Below, in pieces: positions 33,834 through 36,355 of a stretch of 36,355 bases of DNA. Positions within the stretch are counted from its first letter, which is position 1; every line of letters begins with the position of its first letter. The notes under the pieces are model-generated. The model saw nothing but the letters and a program-made list of their open reading frames with translations, made no database searches and was not told where the DNA came from. The position numbers and the translations under genes are program-made. This DNA comes from an uncultured Porphyromonadaceae bacterium (lineage in GTDB: Bacteria; Bacteroidota; Bacteroidia; Bacteroidales; Muribaculaceae). The stretch is from the NCBI GenBank assembly GCA_947177035.1, contig CAMWSS010000025.1, positions 1 to 36,355 on the forward strand, written 5' to 3'.

Positions 33834-35675
33834 ATGGCAGAACAAAAAGAAAAGCTCTTTGAAATGTTTCCGCCCGTCACCACTGAAGAATGGCGCGCCA
33901 AGGTCGACGCTGACCTGAAGGGTGTGCCGTTCGAGAAGAAACTCGTGTGGCGGACAAACGAAGGCTTCAATGTCAACCCGATGTACCGGAAAGAAGACAT
34001 TGCCGACTTCAAGACAACAAACTCGCTGCCCGGAGAATTTCCCTTCGTGCGCGGCACCCGCACCGACAATGACTGGCTTGTGCGCCAGGAAATCATCGCC
34101 GAAGACCCCGCCGAAGCCAATGCCAAGGCGATCGACGTGCTGGGCAAGGGTGTGAACTCGCTCGGATTCCATATGCACTCTGTCAGCGCCGACAACCTGG
34201 CCTGCATGCTCAATGACATCGACCTCGCTAAAGTCGAGATCAACATCAGCTGCTGCGTCAAACACGTCGAAGAGCTGACCCGGATGCTTGTGGACCTCGT
34301 CGTGGCCCGTGGCTGCGCCGACACATTCCGCGGATCGGTCAAATTCAACCCCTGGCGCCCCAACCTCGTCAAAGGAAAAGACGCCTGCATCGACGCCGTC
34401 GCAATCGCAAAGTCGCTCATCGCATCGGCCGCTCCGGTGCCCGGACTCAAAGTCCTCACCGTTGACTCTGCGCTCTTCAACAACTCCGGTGCCTACATAT
34501 ATCAGGAACTCGGCTATGCGCTCGCATGGGGCACCGAATACCTCAACCTGCTCACCGACGCCGGACTCGACGTCGACACCGTCGCTCGCCGCATCAAGTT
34601 CGACATGGGCATCTCCACCAACTACTTCATGGAGCTGGCCAAATTCCGTGCCGCGCGCATGCTCTGGGCGCAGATCGTCAAGCAGTTCAACCCCGCATGC
34701 GACTGCTCCTGCAAAATGGCCGTCCATGCCGAGACATCGCGCTTCAACCAGACGGTATTTGACGCCCACGTCAACCTGCTCCGCTCGCAGACCGAAGCAA
34801 TGAGCGCCGCTCTGGCCGGTGTCGACTCCATCACAGTGACACCGTTCGACACCCCCTATAAGACTCCCGACGAATTCTCAGAACGCATAGCCCGCAACCA
34901 GCAGCACCTTCTCAAAGAAGAAAGCCACCTCGACAAAGTGGTGGACCCCGCCGGCGGATCATACTATGTCGAGACCCTCACCGTCTCCATCGCTGCCGAA
35001 GCTTGGAAACTCTTCCTGGCCGTCGAAGCTGAAGGCGGATTCGCCAAAGCAGTAGCCGCCGGAACAGTGCAGGCTGCCGTCAACGAAAGCAACGCCAAAC
35101 GCCATGCCGACGTGGCACGGCGCAAAGAAGTGCTCCTCGGCACCAACCAGTTCCCCAACATCAACGAAATGGCCGCCGAAAAAATCGAAAAATCCGGCGC
35201 TGCATGCTCCTGCGGATGCGAAAAAGGCCCCGGCGCACTCAACACCGCCCGCGAAGCATCCGACTTTGAAGACCTGCGCCTCGCCACCGAAGCCGCGGCC
35301 AACCGCCCCAGAGTCTTCATGCTCACCATCGGCAACCTCGCCATGCGCCTGGCCCGCTCGCAATTCTCGGGCAACTTCTTCGGATGTGCCGGCTATGAAA
35401 TCATCGACAACAACGGATTCAAAACCGTTGAAGAAGGCGTCGACGCCGCCCTGGCCGCAAATGCCGACGTGGTGGTGCTCTGCTCGTCAGACGACGAATA
35501 TGCCGAATACGCTCCCGCCGCATTCCGATATCTCGACGGACGTGCCGAGTTCGTCGTGGCCGGCGCCCCGGCTTGCTCCGATGACCTCAAAGCCATCGGC
35601 ATCGAAAACTTCATCAACGTGCGCAGCAACGTCCTCGACACCCTGCGCGCATTCAATGCCAAACTCCTCAAATAA
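33834..35675 (+). CDS. mutA: Methylmalonyl-CoA mutase small subunit
   Basis: A 613-residue MutA: TIM-barrel domain (about 30-440) and a C-terminal B12-type flavodoxin-like domain (about 490-613). Family features include FPPVTTEEWRAKVDADLKGV at the N-terminus, DPAGGSYYVETLTVSIA, and NESNAKRHADVARRKEVLLG. In the C-terminal domain the usual DxHxxG cobalamin-ligand motif is replaced by NLAMRLARSQF, as expected for the structural, non-catalytic subunit of the heterodimer. With MutB it interconverts succinyl-CoA and methylmalonyl-CoA on the propionate route in the cytoplasm. It begins 50 bases after a TATCTTTG box, and mutB starts 10 bases after its stop. Confidence 0.95.
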   Translation: MAEQKEKLFEMFPPVTTEEWRAKVDADLKGVPFEKKLVWRTNEGFNVNPMYRKEDIADFKTTNSLPGEFPFVRGTRTDNDWLVRQEIIAEDPAEANAKAIDVLGKGVNSLGFHMHSVSADNLACMLNDIDLAKVEINISCCVKHVEELTRMLVDLVVARGCADTFRGSVKFNPWRPNLVKGKDACIDAVAIAKSLIASAAPVPGLKVLTVDSALFNNSGAYIYQELGYALAWGTEYLNLLTDAGLDVDTVARRIKFDMGISTNYFMELAKFRAARMLWAQIVKQFNPACDCSCKMAVHAETSRFNQTVFDAHVNLLRSQTEAMSAALAGVDSITVTPFDTPYKTPDEFSERIARNQQHLLKEESHLDKVVDPAGGSYYVETLTVSIAAEAWKLFLAVEAEGGFAKAVAAGTVQAAVNESNAKRHADVARRKEVLLGTNQFPNINEMAAEKIEKSGAACSCGCEKGPGALNTAREASDFEDLRLATEAAANRPRVFMLTIGNLAMRLARSQFSGNFFGCAGYEIIDNNGFKTVEEGVDAALAANADVVVLCSSDDEYAEYAPAAFRYLDGRAEFVVAGAPACSDDLKAIGIENFINVRSNVLDTLRAFNAKLLK

Positions 35676-35685
35676 TCCCTGACTT

Positions 35686-36355
35686 ATGCGTCCCGATTTC
35701 ACTAAAATCAACATATCGGCCGATGCCTTTCCGGCTCACGCCGCACACGCTCCCGAAGTGACCAAAGAGGAAGAATGGCTCACTCCCGAGCTTATCCCCG
35801 TAAAGCCCGTCTACACCAAAAACGACCTCGAAGGCATGGAGCACCTCGACTATGTCGCCGGACTCCCCCCCTTCCTCCGTGGCCCCTACAGCGGCATGTA
35901 TGCCATGCGCCCCTGGACAATCCGCCAGTATGCCGGATTCTCCACCGCAGCCGAATCCAACGCTTTCTATCGCCGCAACCTCGCCTCCGGACAAAAAGGC
36001 CTTTCGGTGGCATTCGACCTTGCCACACACCGCGGATATGATGCCGACCACTCTCGCGTGGTGGGCGACGTCGGCAAAGCCGGTGTCAGCATCTGCTCGC
36101 TCGAAGACATGAAAGTGCTCTTCGACGGCATTCCCCTCAACAAAATGTCGGTGTCGATGACCATGAACGGCGCAGTGCTCCCCGTGCTCGCATTCTATAT
36201 CAACGCCGGACTCGAACAGGGCGCCAGACTTGAAGAGATGGCAGGTACCATCCAGAACGACATCCTCAAGGAATTCATGGTGCGCAACACCTATATATAT
36301 CCGCCGGAATTCTCGATGCGTATCATCGCCGACATCTTTGAATACACATCGCAGA
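35686..36355 (+). CDS. mutB: Methylmalonyl-CoA mutase large subunit, N-terminal part (runs off the window)
   Basis: The frame opens at ATG 35686 ([15 protein letters not shown]) and stays open to the right edge, 223 codons of an expected roughly 710. Signatures of the large, catalytic MCM subunit are clear: [53 protein letters not shown] and [20 protein letters not shown]. It holds the substrate channel and, beyond this window, should hold the adenosylcobalamin-binding DxHxxG motif. It starts 10 bases after mutA on the same transcript. Identification is firm despite the truncation. Confidence 0.95.
   Translation, partial: MRPDFTKINISADAFPAHAAHAPEVTKEEEWLTPELIPVKPVYTKNDLEGMEHLDYVAGLPPFLRGPYSGMYAMRPWTIRQYAGFSTAAESNAFYRRNLASGQKGLSVAFDLATHRGYDADHSRVVGDVGKAGVSICSLEDMKVLFDGIPLNKMSVSMTMNGAVLPVLAFYINAGLEQGARLEEMAGTIQNDILKEFMVRNTYIYPPEFSMRIIADIFEYTSQ

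Noticed and set aside
32847-34769. A 640-codon open frame on the minus strand across the BACON lipoprotein gene, the gap and mutA
   Set aside because: Both plus-strand genes are clearly real; the reverse frame is an antisense shadow of codon bias, has no family features and starts inside mutA.

Overview
The window looks like chromosomal DNA of a Bacteroidales bacterium (phylum Bacteroidota), possibly a gut lineage such as Muribaculaceae; the family level is inference. Evidence: several intergenic regions carry the Bacteroidota -7 promoter box TAnnTTTG; there are Bacteroidales-type genes (serine palmitoyltransferase, a DUF4923-like protein, a DUF5723-like outer-membrane protein, a C10 cysteine peptidase, BACON-like lipoprotein domains, MutA/MutB); and lipoproteins are numerous. 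Most of the window is of moderate to high GC, with one clear AT-rich exception at about 31.27-32.83 kb. I saw no rRNA, tRNA, CRISPR array or transposase gene.

Layout. 1-3531 (minus strand): the N-terminus of an SMR-type transporter at the left edge, then a leftward set of a DJ-1/PfpI protein, an unrecognised protein and a Sel1-repeat protein with a DUF4303-like C-terminus. 3802-13283 (plus): a housekeeping run of aspS, a NIF3-like protein, a coiled-coil zinc-ribbon protein, serine palmitoyltransferase, a tiny membrane protein, dxs, trkA and trkH. 13310-17412 (minus): fmt and an RluA-type pseudouridine synthase, a perfect hairpin, class I fumarase and an outer-membrane barrel protein. 17539-20761 (minus): a second potassium-uptake system (KtrA/KtrB type) behind a DUF4923-like secreted protein. 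20876-22939 (minus): a small acidic coiled-coil protein, rsmI and a Cbp1-like lipoprotein, closed by a strong terminator. 23048-27934 (plus): a tightly overlapped run of a small conserved protein, aguA, aguB, ispD and recG. 28057-31187 (plus): a large Asp-rich lipoprotein followed by a DUF5723-like outer-membrane protein. 31459-33653 (plus): an AT-rich, lipid-anchored C10 (streptopain-like) peptidase and a BACON-like lipoprotein. 33834 to the right edge (plus): mutA and the 5' part of mutB.

How the genes work together. aguA and aguB make putrescine from agmatine in two steps. dxs and ispD are steps 1 and 3 of the MEP isoprenoid pathway. Fumarase and methylmalonyl-CoA mutase both belong to the fumarate-succinate-propionate route used by many Bacteroidales. 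TrkA/TrkH and KtrA/KtrB are two separate K+ uptake systems. The most distinctive accessory region is the AT-rich C10 peptidase and its BACON-like lipoprotein partner. The Sel1-DUF4303-like fusion with its unrecognised upstream neighbour is the next most open question.
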